Assembly (NCBI RefSeq): GCF_040081985.1
Contig: NZ_JBEBMH010000025.1
Span: 21,065 to 85,064, forward strand
Source: Kumtagia yinganensis
GTDB taxonomy: Bacteria > Pseudomonadota > Alphaproteobacteria > Rhizobiales > Rhizobiaceae
DNA: 64,000 bases
Direction of reading: 5' to 3'
Shown here: positions 44,988 through 53,393 of the stretch, in pieces
Layout of the letters: each line of letters begins with the position of its first letter
How positions within the stretch are numbered: the first letter of the stretch is position 1
Translations under genes and position numbers: made by a program
The notes under the pieces: model-generated
Databases searched by the model: none
What the model saw: the letters and a program-made list of their open reading frames with translations, nothing else
Told to the model about the DNA's origin: nothing

Positions 44988-45932
44988 GTGCAGCCCGCTC
45001 CCGGCACACGAGCCCCGGCGCCTCCCGCCGGGGCTCGCTTTCGCCCGGCCAGGCGATATGACGGCTCTCGGTCACTGACCGGACTCCTGCTGACGCTGCC
45101 GGCGCTGATCGCGCTCGCCGTCACCATGGTTTATCCCGTTGCGTGGACTGTATGGCTGAGCCTTAACGGGCCCGAGACCGCAATGCGCGGTACGACCGAC
45201 TTCCAGGGGCTTGGAAATTACACGCGCATCGCCGGCTCGTCCGGATTCCGGGCGGCGCTGTGGCAGACGCTGCAGATCGTGCTGGCGAGCTTCGTGCTCG
45301 AAGCCGTCCTCGGGCTGGCGGTGGCGCTGGCGCTGCATCGCGGACTTCGCGGCAGCAAGGTCTTCAGTGCCATCGTCGCCCTGCCGCTGATGGTGGCGCC
45401 GATTGTCGGCGCGCTCTCCTGGCGGTTCATCCTGGTCGACGGCTACGGCATGATCGACTCGATCGCCGGCACCTTCGGCGCAAGCGGCCCCCTTTGGTTC
45501 GCCGATGTCTGGCTGGCGCGCGCCTCGATCGTCATCGCCAATCTGTGGATGGCGCTGCCCTTCGACATACTGATGCTGCTCGCCGGCCTCGCCAGCCTGC
45601 CCAGCGACCCGCTCGAAGCGGCGCGCGTCGACGGCGCCACGCCATGGCAACTCCTCGTCTTCATCATGCTACCGCTGCTGAAGCCGGTGATCGCGGTGAT
45701 CCTCGTCGTCAGGCTGGCCGACGCGTTCCGTATCTTCGACGTCGTCTACGTGCTGACCGGCGGCGGCCCGGCCAACAGCACCGACGTGCTCTCGACCTAC
45801 ATCTACCGGCAGATGTTCACGGTGCTGGATTTTCCCGGCGGCGCCGCGGCGGCGATCCTGCTGGTGCTGATCACCGCGGCTTTCTCGCTGCTTGCGGTTC
45901 TGCTGCTTCGCGACCGGCGGCCGGACAACTGA
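44988..45932 (+). CDS. CUT1-type ABC transporter permease, MalF/UgpA type
   Basis: This is an inner-membrane permease of about 314 aa. No ATG fits. GTG 44988, 8 nt after the binding-protein stop and preceded by GAGGGGGGAA, gives a normal N-terminus (QPAPGTRAPAPPAGARFRPA) before the first membrane segment LLLTLPALIALAVTMVYP. The EAA coupling loop is EAARVDGATPWQLLVFIMLP, and the end VYVLTGGGPANSTDVLSTYI is diagnostic of this family. It overlaps the next gene by 1 nt. Confidence 0.9.
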   Translation: MQPAPGTRAPAPPAGARFRPARRYDGSRSLTGLLLTLPALIALAVTMVYPVAWTVWLSLNGPETAMRGTTDFQGLGNYTRIAGSSGFRAALWQTLQIVLASFVLEAVLGLAVALALHRGLRGSKVFSAIVALPLMVAPIVGALSWRFILVDGYGMIDSIAGTFGASGPLWFADVWLARASIVIANLWMALPFDILMLLAGLASLPSDPLEAARVDGATPWQLLVFIMLPLLKPVIAVILVVRLADAFRIFDVVYVLTGGGPANSTDVLSTYIYRQMFTVLDFPGGAAAAILLVLITAAFSLLAVLLLRDRRPDN

Positions 45933-46774
45933 TGGCGGCCGGCAATCCAACGTCAGGACGGCTGGGCAACGCGGGAACCTATGTCTTCCTCGCCGTCGTC
46001 TCGGCGTTCATGCTGGTGCCGATCTACTGGATCGTCGCCACCTCGTTCAAGCCGACCAGCGAGATCCTGGTGACGCCGACCACCCTTCTCACGACACATC
46101 CGACGCTCGACCACTATCGGACGGCGCTTGCCGGCGACTTCCGGCGCTATCTCGTCAACAGCCTGATCGCCGCCGGCGGCTCCACCGCGCTCGGCTTCGT
46201 GCTGTCGGTGCCGGCCGCCTGGGGTTTTGCAAAGTTCGCCTATCCGGGTTCCAGCGCGCTGCTGTCCTTCACCGTGGTCACCCGCGTCTTTCCGCCGATA
46301 GCCCTGGCGCTGCCCTTCTTCCTCCAATTCCGCGCCTTCGGCCTGATCGACAATCCGCTCGGCCTCATCATCGCCTATCTGCCCATCGTCCTGCCCCTGA
46401 TGATCTGGATCCTCACCGGCTTCTTTCGCGATTTCCCCGACGAGCTGGTCGAGGCGGCGCGCATGGACGGGCTCGGCACGCCGGGGATTCTCGTCCGCAT
46501 CGTCATGCCGCTGTCGCTGCCCGGCCTCGGCGTTGCCGCGCTCTTCGGCTTTCTCGTTGCCTGGAACGAATTCGTCATCGCGCTAACCATCACCCGCACG
46601 CCTGCGGCGCAGACCATGCCGGTCGGCATCTCAACCCTCATCACGCAGTTCCAGACGTTGTGGGGGGAGATGATGGCGGTGGCCGCGATCTATCTCCTGC
46701 CCGTGCTGGCCGTCACCGTGGCCACCCAGCGGGGCCTCGTGCGCGGGCTGATGGCTGGGTCGACGAAAGGCTAA
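45932..46774 (+). CDS. CUT1-type ABC transporter permease, MalG/UgpE type
   Basis: This is a 280-aa partner permease; its start ATG 45932 shares the last base of the upstream stop (TGATG). It has the MalG-type N-terminus (YVFLAVVSAFMLVPIYWIVA, TSFKPTSEIL), the coupling loop EAARMDGLGTPGILVRIVMP and the segment FLVAWNEFVIALTITRTPAA. The expected ATPase gene of a CUT1 system does not follow: 31 bp after the stop an IS6-type terminal repeat begins. The importer must borrow an ATPase from elsewhere or has lost it. Confidence 0.92.
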   Translation: MAAGNPTSGRLGNAGTYVFLAVVSAFMLVPIYWIVATSFKPTSEILVTPTTLLTTHPTLDHYRTALAGDFRRYLVNSLIAAGGSTALGFVLSVPAAWGFAKFAYPGSSALLSFTVVTRVFPPIALALPFFLQFRAFGLIDNPLGLIIAYLPIVLPLMIWILTGFFRDFPDELVEAARMDGLGTPGILVRIVMPLSLPGLGVAALFGFLVAWNEFVIALTITRTPAAQTMPVGISTLITQFQTLWGEMMAVAAIYLLPVLAVTVATQRGLVRGLMAGSTKG

Positions 46775-46805
46775 CCGGACCCGGCAACGCGACGGGACCG
46801 GCGCC

Positions 46806-47122
46806 GGTTCTGTTGCAAATGTTTATCCAGAACAGAAACCGCAGGGCGACGGCTCACACCGCAGTCATGTTGAGAATATTGGCTCTGCAGGATTTCAACC
46901 GGCTTTAGTTCACGTGGTGAGCGGTCCTTCAAGCGGCTTGCCGCATCGCACGGTACGAGCGCGTCCCGATTGGTCTGGCTGCCGTCGATGACGATGCGAT
47001 TCGGTCGACCGTGGCGCGCAAGCGCCTTCTGGAAAACTGCTTGGCCGCTGGTCGCGGTATTCGCTGAACCAGAAGTCGACGGTATCGCCAACGCTATCGA
47101 CGGCGCGATAGAGTTTGGGTTA
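46806..47122 (-). mobile_element. IS6-family insertion sequence remnant
   Basis: GGTTCTGTTGCAAA at 46806-46819 is the characteristic terminal repeat of IS6/IS26-type elements. The minus strand beyond it encodes recognisable transposase pieces: KLYRAVDSVGDTVDFWFSEY (from about 47117), then, in another frame, FQKALARHGRPNRIVIDGSQ, TNRDALVPCDAASRLKDRS and a degraded end. The N-terminal half of the transposase and the other terminal repeat are missing, and at least one frameshift separates the pieces, so it cannot transpose. It sits 31 bp after the CUT1 permease stop and abuts the RES toxin gene. Confidence 0.8.
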
Positions 47123-47602
47123 AAGCCCGAACAGGCGGCGATCCCAATAGGCCGGCTGATGCAGACTGCTCATGATGGTAGGAAACTCGGGATGCGCCGG
47201 ATTGATTAGGACGTTGCTGTCGAGGCGGGCAATGATGCTTGGCACGATCAGGATGGCGCTACGCCGCTCCAAACACCATTGTTCGCCGAATGATTTGCTC
47301 ACGGTGGGTGGCATGGCATCCCACCCCTGAAGCGACGGCGGCGAGAAGATCTCATAGCTCGCCCCGCGCTGAACAGTGATCTCGATATAGTGCTGGTTTG
47401 GCGGCAACCGACCACTGCCGTGCACGAGCTTCTCGAGAACAGCTGTCGAGAAATGCGCCGACGCGTAAATGACCGGGCTTCCCGGTGTGTTCCAGCGCCC
47501 AGGCGCGACCGTCGAGCCGGAAGCATCGAAGATCGGAAAGACGCCGGCGGGATCCCCGATGCGATAGGCCGTCAATGTCCGGTCGAGGATCTGCGCCGTC
47601 AC
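47120..47602 (-). CDS. RES-domain toxin
   Basis: This 160-aa RES family protein belongs to the NAD+-degrading toxins of type II toxin-antitoxin pairs. The conserved core is present: TAYRIGDP (Arg14), APGRWNTPGSPVIYAS (Arg36), and VLEKLVHGSG (Glu57), as in the family active site. The start ATG overlaps the antitoxin stop (ATGA), giving the standard antitoxin-then-toxin order. The final codons run into the IS6 remnant, but the length is normal, so the gene is probably intact. Confidence 0.9.
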   Translation of the reverse strand: MTAQILDRTLTAYRIGDPAGVFPIFDASGSTVAPGRWNTPGSPVIYASAHFSTAVLEKLVHGSGRLPPNQHYIEITVQRGASYEIFSPPSLQGWDAMPPTVSKSFGEQWCLERRSAILIVPSIIARLDSNVLINPAHPEFPTIMSSLHQPAYWDRRLFGL

Positions 47603-48027
47603 GCAGCACTGCCGTATTTGAGGCCCTGCAGGATGTCGAACACCAATTCGGCACCGATTTCGTTCTGGATGACGACGTCGACCGGTCGCCGGTCCTCAAG
47701 CATGGCATGCGGCCGAAACAGGAAGTCGCGCGCGTCGTCCTCGCCGCCCCAGACATCTACGGCAAGGCTCCAAACGCGCGCGAGGCGAGCAAGACGGGTC
47801 CCCTCCTCCGCCGACAGGACTTTTCGACCCTTTCGCCGCTCATACGTCGCCCGCGGCACCAGCCGGTACTTGAACTGGCTGTCCTTCGGAGCAACGAGGT
47901 TCGCAACACGGTCAAGGGCGACGATCGGCAAGCCATCCTCGATCCGCGCGACCAGACCGATCGGCGAGACGGGCGCAACCTGGCCCGGCAGGCCGAGGAC
48001 GTCGGCAACGGACGTGATCGCAAGCAT
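47599..48027 (-). CDS. Xre/MbcA/ParS-type antitoxin of the RES pair
   Basis: This protein (142 aa from this start) is the cognate antitoxin. I use ATG 48027 (MLAITSVADVLGLPGQVAP) because AAGGAG lies 7 nt upstream; GTG 48045 would add six residues. The N-terminal part is Xre-like DNA-binding sequence (YRLVPRATYERRKGRKVLSA), and the C-terminal part is the toxin-binding domain (RLARVWSLAVDVWGGEDDAR, RDFLFRPHAMLEDRRPVDV). It should neutralise the RES toxin and repress the operon from the promoter at 48055-48083. Confidence 0.88.
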   Translation of the reverse strand: MLAITSVADVLGLPGQVAPVSPIGLVARIEDGLPIVALDRVANLVAPKDSQFKYRLVPRATYERRKGRKVLSAEEGTRLARLARVWSLAVDVWGGEDDARDFLFRPHAMLEDRRPVDVVIQNEIGAELVFDILQGLKYGSAA

Positions 48028-48054
48028 CGGAATCTCCTTGTTCACTTGAGACAG

Positions 48055-48083
48055 AATATAGCCTCACATGATACGACGATCAA
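48055..48083 (-). promoter_or_regulatory. Promoter of the RES toxin-antitoxin operon
   Basis: On the minus strand TTGATC (48083-48078) is followed after 17 nt by TATATT (48060-48055). A small inverted repeat TGAT/ATCA (48069-48072, 48079-48082) overlaps the -35 and could be part of an autoregulatory operator. Confidence 0.6.
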
Positions 48084-48175
48084 GCGTCCTCAGGCCCCTC
48101 GTCTCATCCGTTCTATTGGCGGCCGAACGAAGTGGATCCTCTCGGCGACGTCGAGCTCGTCGGCCCAGGGCCTAA

Positions 48176-48680
48176 ATGCTCAGCCGCGCGATGGACCTGG
48201 TGATGAGCGTTCCCTCCCTGCTCTGCGCGCTCGCCGGGTGCCAGCCCCCAATCGATCTTGCTCGTCGACATATGTCCAATCTCAGCGTGCCCCTGCCCAT
48301 CATCGTCAACACCACCATAAATGATCCCCGGCTACATCGTCTTCGAGGCAACCCTGTTCGCTCCTGGGCATGGGATCGTGCCGCCGGAACCGAGCTGGGG
48401 CGGCATGCTCGCCGACGCGCGGCGAACTCGATCTACTTGTCGCCTGGCTGCCGGTGCCGATCTTCGGGTCGGCGCTGCTCTTCTTCACGCTCGCCTTCAA
48501 CATCTAGGCGGAGTGCGCGATCGATCCACGACCGGTATCTGAGCTTTCTCGGCAAGGCCGTCATCGGCGATCTTGGCTTTTCCGGATCACAACCAGCAGC
48601 CCGTCGCGAAGCACTTCACAGGATGCCGACGACCTTGTCGCTGCTCGTTGGCGGCGTGCTGATCTGGCTGTTGCAGTGTG
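48176..48680 (+). pseudogene. Scrambled remnants of a second peptide-type ABC permease pair
   Basis: Three frames hold recognisable pieces. RAMDLVMSVPSLLCALAG (48188-48240) and then IPGYIVFEATLFAPGHGI with VPPEPSWGGMLADARR (48324-48425) match a DppC-type permease. RYLSFLGKAVIGDLGFSGS (about 48535-48590), with HRMPTTLSLLVGGVLIWLL (48616-48672), matches a DppB-type permease. The order is reversed relative to a normal operon, frames change several times, and large parts are missing. These pieces differ from the intact dipeptide-type genes at the start of the window. The next ~200 bp (48681-48889) hold nothing I recognise. Confidence 0.65.
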
Positions 48681-48889
48681 CGTTGCAGCACAAGCAGAGG
48701 AAAGCACACCAGCCCGCTTTCCTCGCGTTAATCAACTGGTCTTGCGTCAATAGGGAGACGACGCGGCGCTTTGTGCACATGTGCAGCAGTTGCACGAGCA
48801 TCTGTCTGCGGCCGGTGCCACACGCGGCGAAATCGTCTATCCAACGAGTGACAAGGTCGCCTGGATCCCGCGGTCCTGACTGGAGCAGT

Positions 48890-49585
48890 CTATTCGTCGA
48901 GTGCCACGCTGGCGCCGCTATCGTGTATATCCGCGAATCCGGGTATGATTTCGCCGGCCAGCAGCTTCTCCTTGGAGAGCAGGCCTGCGTCTTCCAGCGC
49001 CTCGAACTCCGGCAGGTCGCGCAGCGTGCCGAGGCTGAACTCCTGCAGGAATTCCTTGGTGGTGACGTAGGTATAGGGCGCGCCCGGAGTCGGGCTGCGC
49101 GGACCCGACGTAATGAGCTTCGCCCCGCGCAGATGACCGATCAGATCGCGCGAAATCTCTCTTCCAAAAAACGACGACAGGTCCGCCCGGGTTATGGGCT
49201 GGAAGTAGGCGACGCACATTAGCACCAGCACCTCCGACTGCGTGAGGTCGACCGCGCGCTCGGATGCGCCAACAGCCGTGCCGATGGCTTCGGCATAAGC
49301 AGGCCGGGTGAGATGCTTCCAGCCGCCGGCTACGGCAACCAGGTCATAGGGGCGGCCGCGCAGCTCCACGCGGATATCGTGGATCAAATGATCGATGCTG
49401 CAGCTTTTGCCGACGATCCGCGCCAAGCTCTCCCGCCCAACCGGCTCGCTGGCGGCGAAGATAGCTGCTTCGACCCGGTGCATCCATTCGCGCCAGCGCA
49501 CTTCCGACGGCAGATGATCGAGCTCGCGATCAAACAGCGAATCTTCGTCCGCCCTGGTCCGTCGTTTGCGTGTCGCGTCCACCAT
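48890..49585 (-). CDS. scpB: ScpB-like protein, copy 1
   Basis: This 231-aa paralogue of the condensin accessory subunit ScpB has two winged-helix parts: EWMHRVEAAIFAASEPVGRE (about 33-52) and the region with YFQPITRADLSSFFGREISR to GAPYTYVTTKEFL. Chromosomal ScpB works with ScpA and SMC in chromosome compaction; plasmid copies like this are found next to DUF1403 genes in rhizobia. It begins 5 nt after the DUF1403 stop. About four in five residues match copy 2 by eye. The upstream partner here is disrupted, so this copy may now be poorly translated. Confidence 0.88.
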   Translation of the reverse strand: MVDATRKRRTRADEDSLFDRELDHLPSEVRWREWMHRVEAAIFAASEPVGRESLARIVGKSCSIDHLIHDIRVELRGRPYDLVAVAGGWKHLTRPAYAEAIGTAVGASERAVDLTQSEVLVLMCVAYFQPITRADLSSFFGREISRDLIGHLRGAKLITSGPRSPTPGAPYTYVTTKEFLQEFSLGTLRDLPEFEALEDAGLLSKEKLLAGEIIPGFADIHDSGASVALDE

Positions 49586-49810
49586 GTTCGCTATATCCCG
49601 TAAAGGCGGAAGGCAGGGCGGCCGGTAAGCTCGCGCACGGCGCCAAGCTGGACCAGCCGGTCGAACAGCCGGCGCAGGCCCCGGTCACTCATGCCGGCGA
49701 TCTTTTCGGAGGCAACGATCGCATCGTTGGACAGAAGCTTGTTGACAACAGTGCCCGCCGCTTTGGCCGGAGTTTCGGCGCGACCGCAAGCAGCCGGTCC
49801 GCGCGGCGCT

Positions 49811-50767
49811 CTAGTTGTGGAGCCTCAACAGGTTGTCCCCGGACAGACCGAGTCTGCTGACTGGTGTTTTGGATTTTAGGCTGCCGTGAGGCCTATGCCA
49901 ATTGTAGCGGTGGAGCCAGGCCGGCAATTCGGCGGCGCGATGGTCTGAGGTCGGATATGCGACGGCGTAGGCCCATTCCCTGAGCGCGGTCTGGATGAAG
50001 CGCTCGGCCTTGCCGTTGGTCTTGGGCGTATAGGGTTTTGTGCGGAGGTGTTTGAGGCCAAGCTTGCGGCAGGCCTTGGCGAAGGCTTTCGACCGGTAGC
50101 AGGAGCCATTGTCGGTCATGACCCGTTCGATGGTGATGCCAAGGCTGGCATAATAGGCGAGCGCCGCCTCGAGGAAGGCGACGGCGCTTTCTTTCTTTTC
50201 GTCGGACAGGATCTGCGAGAAGGCGACACGCGAGGCGTCGTCGATGCAGACATGGACGAACTCCCAGCCGACGCCGCGGCTGTTGGACTGGCCGGTGCGG
50301 TCGCCGGTGATGCGATGGCCGACACGCTCGAAGCGCCCGAGTTTCTTGATGTCGATGTGGATCATCTCGCCAGGTTTGTCGCGCTCGTAGCGGCGCACCG
50401 GCTCGGCCGGCTCGATGTCCTTCAGCCGCGAAAGACCCGCCCGCTTGAGCACCCGGCTTACCGTCGCCGCCGACACCCCCGTCTGCTTGGCGATGTGTTT
50501 GCCGGTCAGCCGCTGGCGGCGCAGCGTCGCGATCTCGTCGGCAATCTGCGCCGCGGTCTGTCGCGGGCTCCGCTGTGGCCGCGACGAGCGGTCGGCCATG
50601 CCGGCGCGGCCCTCAGCCTGGAAACGCGCCACCCAGCGCGCCACGACCTTCGCCGTCACGCCATATGTCCGCGCCGCAACGGCTTTGGAGAGACGGCCTT
50701 CAACAACGCCGAGGGCCATCTCCTCTCGACGGCATGGCGTCAAACGGGCATTCTTGTGGATGTTCAT
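49811..50767 (-). CDS. IS481-family transposase
   Basis: This 318-aa DDE transposase is intact. The N-terminal helix-turn-helix parts are KAVAARTYGVTAKVVARWVA and GKHIAKQTGVSAATVSRVLK. The catalytic core has HIDIKKLGRF (first Asp), TDNGSCYRSKAF (second Asp) and TPKTNGKAERFIQTALREWA (Glu), followed by NWHRPHGSL. Its stop codon TAG (49813-49811) lies outside the element, in the target duplication: the coding frame runs through the terminal repeat and is closed only by host DNA. Confidence 0.95.
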   Translation of the reverse strand: MNIHKNARLTPCRREEMALGVVEGRLSKAVAARTYGVTAKVVARWVARFQAEGRAGMADRSSRPQRSPRQTAAQIADEIATLRRQRLTGKHIAKQTGVSAATVSRVLKRAGLSRLKDIEPAEPVRRYERDKPGEMIHIDIKKLGRFERVGHRITGDRTGQSNSRGVGWEFVHVCIDDASRVAFSQILSDEKKESAVAFLEAALAYYASLGITIERVMTDNGSCYRSKAFAKACRKLGLKHLRTKPYTPKTNGKAERFIQTALREWAYAVAYPTSDHRAAELPAWLHRYNWHRPHGSLKSKTPVSRLGLSGDNLLRLHN

Positions 50768-50850
50768 TCGGTCCTCCGGGAATCACTGAAGCTTTGACAA
50801 CCTCAGCTTTCCCGGCTGGGACCGAATGGACAACCTCCTGAAAGCTCACA
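49816..50850 (-). mobile_element. IS481-family insertion sequence, intact
   Basis: This 1035-bp element has imperfect inverted ends (TGTGGAGCC...GGTTGTCC on the left and TGTGAGCTT...GGTTGTCC on the right, 16 of 23 matching). It is flanked by a 6-bp direct repeat TCTAGT (49810-49815 and 50851-50856). Removing the element and one repeat restores codons for SAELERRADR in the DUF1403 gene, which confirms the boundaries. Confidence 0.9.
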
Positions 50851-51926
50851 TCTAGTTCCGCTGAAAGATCTATGGCGCGCAGCGCAGCGCGCGCCGCGAC
50901 GGCGAGCAGACTTTTCGTCTGGTCGGTTTCCTCTTTGCGGCTCAGGGGTGGAGCGGTGGTTGTCGATCGACGCGATCGGCATGAGCTCATGCCAAACACT
51001 GCCTCGGTGCCCAACAACGGCACCGCGTGGGTCCAGCCCAGCCACTGCGCCATCAACACGTCGGCGAGCCAGCATCCGAGGTAACGTCCCAACCCCTGGT
51101 TTTCGGCGGCCATAAACGCGCCGGTGAGCCTCTCTGCCACTCCGGCGCTGACACAGAGTTGCCGAAGCTCGTCCGCCAGATCGCCGATCACCGCATTATC
51201 GGGGACGTGACCAAACTCCTCCAACACTGCGGCCAAGCTTCTCTCCGTCAGAAGATTCTCGGCCGGCCGTGCTGCGAGCCTGCGCCAAGCCAACAGCATG
51301 AGACCGGCGGGACCGACCGCGTCACCCGGCCGTGTCAGCATCACCGCGTCGCGCAACGCGGCTTCATCCTCCACGCGGCCCGCCTGCCGTACGGTCACCG
51401 TAGCGGCCGCCAGCGCGAGGCGGTACCGCCAGACGCCGACTCCCCGCTCCTGTCGGCGCATCACCGCATCGAGAGCACTTATGGCGGCGCCGGCTGCGAT
51501 CGCCACGTCCTCAGCGTTCTTGTGCGCAAGGCTTTGTGCGTCGGGCACGGCGCGCCGCAGCCAGGTCGGCACCGTCGCCACCAGTGGGGCCGAAGTGGCA
51601 CCGGAGGGTGTGGCTTGGCGAAACAACGAGGAGTTGGGGCGTAGAATCATCGCTAGCAAGATGAATCAACGCGGCGCTATTGGCAATCGGATTGCACAAA
51701 AACCGCCGCGCCTGTCGACGAAATAAAACGACCGATAATCGCGCCTACGGCGTCAACTAGGATCGAGGACCAGTAGCCCGACCCGTCAGCGGAACGCTTC
51801 ATGTCGTTACAAGACCCAAGTGTAGCACATCTGCAACGTCCAGTTACGAACCGGCCTCGCCTGACATCGAATTTTGATCGCCGCATGATCATTGAAAAGC
51901 TCTCGCCAATGCGATTTTTCGTTCCG

Positions 51927-53255
51927 TCAGGCACTGCAACTGTCATAGCACCGGCGCTTCATATCAATAGAGCCCACGGAAGCGCAGATCCGCAATCCCG
52001 CAGGCATGGGAGTCGCTTCGAATCGCTCGAGCCACCTTGCCTTGCTGTCTGGCCGAGAAGTGTGGGCCTTGAGCGCGGCCATGAGCATAGGTCCAACTGA
52101 AAACTGTCCTGTCCTTGCCTTCTCGGTCAGCGCCCGCAGGTAGCCGCCGGCAGAGTTGATGTGATGAGCTCGATGCAGGATGTAGGCAACGACAATTGCG
52201 GCGGTTTCCGGCCCCATGGCGTGGCACGCTTCCCCGTAAGCTGACGGCGAGATCCCGAGATAACCTCTCACCTGGGCAGCGGTCGCCATGAGGTCGCGCC
52301 AGTCGGAGATGCCGGCGACGGCATAGTCCGCGATGTCGGGACAAGCTTTAAGGACAAGTTCAAGGTGATAAGTTTTTGGCGGCTCCTGCGATTTTGGGTT
52401 GAAACCGACTGACCCCCTGGCTTGCTCGCAAATGGGTTCAGATTCAAAAAGAGGGTTGGTATGTGAATCCGATTGCTGCAGCTCATTTTGAGACTCATTG
52501 GCACTCAGATTCGTTGCATTCATGAAGCTTTTCAATGCGATGTCCACTTCCTCACGGATCGTGTCGAGCGCAGTCGCGAACGGTTCTAATTCAACGATGC
52601 TAGCCTTCCGTGGAAGTCGATCCACAACTTCTCTGAAACGCATCCAGAGGGTCTGCCAAGCGCCTGCTGCGCGCTGCTCGATCGCTGCGTCGATCAGCTT
52701 TGCGATATCGCGGCGCTGCAGCGAGATGCGCTCGCGCATGAGTTTTAGCGCTCGGGTATCCGCACGGACGTGCTCAGCCGCGGCCTGGAATTCTTCGGCG
52801 CGTGCCAACAGAGGCGCCAACGAGAAGCCGAAGGCGTCCATCAACACCCCTCCCCTGCCCTTGCGCGCATATCGCTTGCCGTTCGGGCTGTCCCTGCGCA
52901 GGATGATGCCGCAATCGAGTAGAGCTGCTAGATGCCGACGTAGCGTCGCGTTCGCCATACCGTGCGAGCGCAACGACAACTGCTTGTTCGACGGGAAGAC
53001 GATTAACCCGTTCTCTTCGGACAACTCATCATCCGGATGGCACGACAGCAAGCCTGCCAGGACGGCTAGCGAGCGATCGCCGATGCCGATGATGCTCTTT
53101 CCCTCGCAAAGATTGCGATAGACCTGCCATTTGTCGGCGGCCTTACCTTCTGGAATCTCCTTGGCTTCCATCTGCGCTGCCATAAGGGCAAACGACATCG
53201 GTCGACTCCCGAAGGGAGTCGTTGCGATATCCCTCTCCATTTCCTTCACCTTCAA
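51927..53255 (-). CDS. repC: RepC replication initiator of a repABC plasmid
   Basis: This 442-aa protein binds and opens the plasmid origin. The N-terminal winged-helix region is recognisable (TTPFGSRPMSFALMAAQM, ERDIA start region, FPSNKQLSLRSHGMANATLR). The C-terminal domain has SPSAYGEACHAMGPETAAIV and SAGGYLRALTEKARTGQFSV, both standard for RepC. ATG 53255 is the first start; MERDIATTPFG at 53240 is an alternative. It lies downstream of repB with the antisense RNA in between. The origin is expected inside the gene, in the AT-rich stretch at 52340-52540. Confidence 0.95.
   Translation of the reverse strand: MKVKEMERDIATTPFGSRPMSFALMAAQMEAKEIPEGKAADKWQVYRNLCEGKSIIGIGDRSLAVLAGLLSCHPDDELSEENGLIVFPSNKQLSLRSHGMANATLRRHLAALLDCGIILRRDSPNGKRYARKGRGGVLMDAFGFSLAPLLARAEEFQAAAEHVRADTRALKLMRERISLQRRDIAKLIDAAIEQRAAGAWQTLWMRFREVVDRLPRKASIVELEPFATALDTIREEVDIALKSFMNATNLSANESQNELQQSDSHTNPLFESEPICEQARGSVGFNPKSQEPPKTYHLELVLKACPDIADYAVAGISDWRDLMATAAQVRGYLGISPSAYGEACHAMGPETAAIVVAYILHRAHHINSAGGYLRALTEKARTGQFSVGPMLMAALKAHTSRPDSKARWLERFEATPMPAGLRICASVGSIDMKRRCYDSCSA
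52340..52540. other. Probable replication origin (AT-rich segment inside repC)
   Basis: In repABC plasmids the origin is an AT-rich segment within the repC coding sequence. Here 52340-52540 is clearly richer in AT than the rest of the gene, and it encodes the low-complexity linker between the two RepC domains (SANESQNELQQSDSHTNPLF). The position is inferred from family knowledge. Confidence 0.45.
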
Positions 53256-53332
53256 TCAGGCAAAAGAAATCTGCTCGCCAAATCGACGCCTAAACTCTTG
53301 ACAGTGATACGCGGAAATGTGATTCTCAGCTT

Positions 53333-53387
53333 GCTAAAGGTTGAGAAGGGCTTCCGCGACGGTGACGTTCGGGGGCCTTTTTCTTTT
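53333..53387 (+). ncRNA. Antisense ctRNA (incA-type) between repB and repC
   Basis: It is transcribed opposite to repABC in the 138-bp repB-repC spacer. A -35 TTGACA lies at 53298-53303 and a weak -10 GATTCT at 53321-53326 (17-nt spacer). The RNA ends in an intrinsic terminator: arms 53346-53356 and 53370-53379 (10 pairs, one bulged G, two G-U pairs), followed by TTTTTCTTTT. Such RNAs pair with the repC leader and keep copy number low; they also cause incompatibility. Confidence 0.75.
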
Positions 53388-53393
53388 GCGGTT

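Larger units (their letters stand above)
49591..51650 (-). pseudogene. DUF1403 family gene, copy 1, interrupted by IS481
   Basis: The N-terminal part (51650 to about 50857) reads MILRPNSSLFRQATP onward, with the family block AGRVEDEAALRDAVMLTRPG, DAVGPAGLMLLAWRRLAAR. It stops at AIDLSAEL, where an IS481 element is inserted. The C-terminal part resumes beyond the IS as ERRADRLLAVAPKLR, then after a one-base deletion near 49778 (CGGCC for CGGGCC) continues with NKLLSNDAIVASEKIAGMS and GAVRELTGRPAFRLYGI to a stop at 49591. Copy 2 at 60368 shows the intact sequence, so both lesions are clear. Confidence 0.88.
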
